DNA of 64,000 bases from contig RWJK01001707.1 of NCBI GenBank assembly GCA_004335835.1, positions 1 through 64,000 on the forward strand, given 5' to 3'. Of this stretch, positions 63,354 through 64,000 are shown piece by piece. The number at the start of each line of letters is the position of its first letter. Positions within the stretch are counted from its first letter, which is position 1. The position numbers and the translations under genes are program-made. The DNA comes from Scenedesmus sp. ARA3 (lineage: Eukaryota; Chlorophyta; Chlorophyceae; Sphaeropleales; Scenedesmaceae). The notes beneath the pieces are model-generated. The model did not search any database. It was not told the DNA's origin and worked only from the letters and a program-made list of their open reading frames with translations.

Positions 63354-64000
63354 GCTGATGTACAGATTGAAGTTGAGCCGCGCGACACTCTTGACGCCCA
63401 CCAGCAACAGCTATGCCCACAGCAGCAGTGCCATCAAGCAACAGGTGCGCTGCATTCAATGCTCCACCAGGCACTAGGCTGGCAACCGCAAGCTCACCAG
63501 GCTGATGCAGCAGAGAACGCCGCTTGCGACTGCCTGCAGATCCAGCTGCCTGCCGAGCAGCAGTACTGGCTGGGCTGACCACAGGCAAGTTGTCCAGCCC
63601 ATGCACTGATTTAATGTGTGGTGCAATGTGTGCTGGCACCTGAGGATGGGCCACAGGTGCCCGCAACAGCTTGCCAGTGCTTGTCCCTAATGCTGCTGCT
63701 GCTGTTGCTGCCGCTGCTGCTGCTGCTGCCCTGCTACTTGCGTCCAGCAGCTGCTGCCATTGCACTTGCACTAGCTTGGTGTTGAAAGCCTTGCTGACCT
63801 GCGCTGCTGTCCCTGACACCTCGAGGGTCAGTCTGTTGGGTTGCAGTTGCACAGACAACCCCTGAGCTGTGAGGTAGCCCCTCACTGAAGAAACAGCCTG
63901 AGTGCTGGCACCAAACGCGCGCCCAAACTGGCTGGGGTTGAGGTACTGCTGATACAGGCTGTGGTGAGGGTCCATCACTGCTCTTGCTCTGCGGTCAAGG
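60463..64000 (-). CDS. Sedolisin-like (peptidase S53) protein with lost catalytic residues, 5' partial
   Basis: Minus-strand exons: beyond the window to 63402, 63172-62913, 62543-62416, 62059-61733, 61347-60975 and 60609-60463; phases close. The first exon is a pro-kumamolisin activation domain (HHSLYQQYLNPSQFGRAFG, GTAAQVSKAFNTKL). The S53 fold follows: EGEAIALASFEKFEIGAVEE, SPKAKITVYLAEN, VLYTWGREE, VAVGG-type FVTAVGGTTP, NLPDVALAADP, GGTAPAASVWAGYFALINQ and GAGWDAVTG. Active S53 enzymes use Glu, Asp, an oxyanion Asp and Ser. Here ungapped comparison gives Ala for Glu, Asp kept (THVDLE), Ser for the oxyanion Asp (SGSCG instead of GDSG) and Ala for Ser (GGTA instead of GGTS). It is probably a pseudo-peptidase. 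A last exon adds a Cys-rich tail (GACCYRTKYGNSYCVEL). A signal peptide would lie outside the window. Confidence 0.88.
63311..63353. repeat. (CTG)14 tract in sedolisin-gene intron 1
   Basis: An uninterrupted CTG run on the + strand, CAG in the transcript, lies about 50 bp inside the intron on the donor side. Confidence 0.9.

Overview
This window looks like nuclear DNA of a green alga (Chlorophyta, probably Chlorophyceae). The evidence is intron-rich genes with GT/GC...AG junctions, candidate TGTAA polyadenylation signals, very heavy CAG/CTG trinucleotide repetition coding for Gln and Ala runs, a plastid-type shikimate enzyme, and a BBSome subunit that implies a ciliated lineage. I cannot name the species. 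All identifications come from recognising protein motifs by eye; no search was run.

Layout, left to right: the 3' end of an Ala/Gly-rich gene (+, to 583); an intronless Gln/His-rich protein (+, 5049-6623); a METTL4-type MT-A70 adenine methyltransferase (+, 11417-14487); ORC4 of the origin recognition complex (+, 15260-20453); a class II DAHP synthase (+, 20987-27002); Misato/DML1 (-, 32545-28122), head-to-head with BBS7 (+, 32979-39078) across 433 bp; an ATP sulfurylase (+, about 40014-43603); an equilibrative nucleoside transporter (-, 50576-46122); a second intronless Gln/Ala-rich protein (-, 58162-55700); and a sedolisin-like (S53) protein (-, 5' end beyond the window, stop at 60463) that has lost three of its four catalytic residues. 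For every multi-exon gene except the 5'-truncated sedolisin the exon models add up to a continuous frame, so the intron positions are fairly secure. The genes do not form one pathway. DAHP synthase (aromatic amino acids) and ATP sulfurylase (sulfate activation) are probably plastid enzymes. METTL4 and ORC4 act on nucleic acids. BBS7 belongs to ciliary trafficking.

The most striking signal spans the whole window. Almost every intron-containing gene carries extra, partly decayed copies of exon edges inside its introns. Each copy includes the exon end plus the adjoining splice donor or acceptor, repeated two to seven times in tandem next to the authentic exon. In METTL4 and the nucleoside transporter, copies of the last exon end also lie beyond the stop codon. 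I call these exon-edge echoes; more than twenty sets are listed. Many acceptors are (CTG)n followed by CAG, and some donors are followed by (CAG)n, so the two ends of one intron can be complementary.

Long gaps (584-5048, 6624-11416, 43604-46121, 50577-55699, 58163-60462) show no supportable genes. Much of their sequence is G+T-rich in the sense of the preceding gene, which suggests long 3' UTRs, and they hold minisatellites and a small dispersed repeat.
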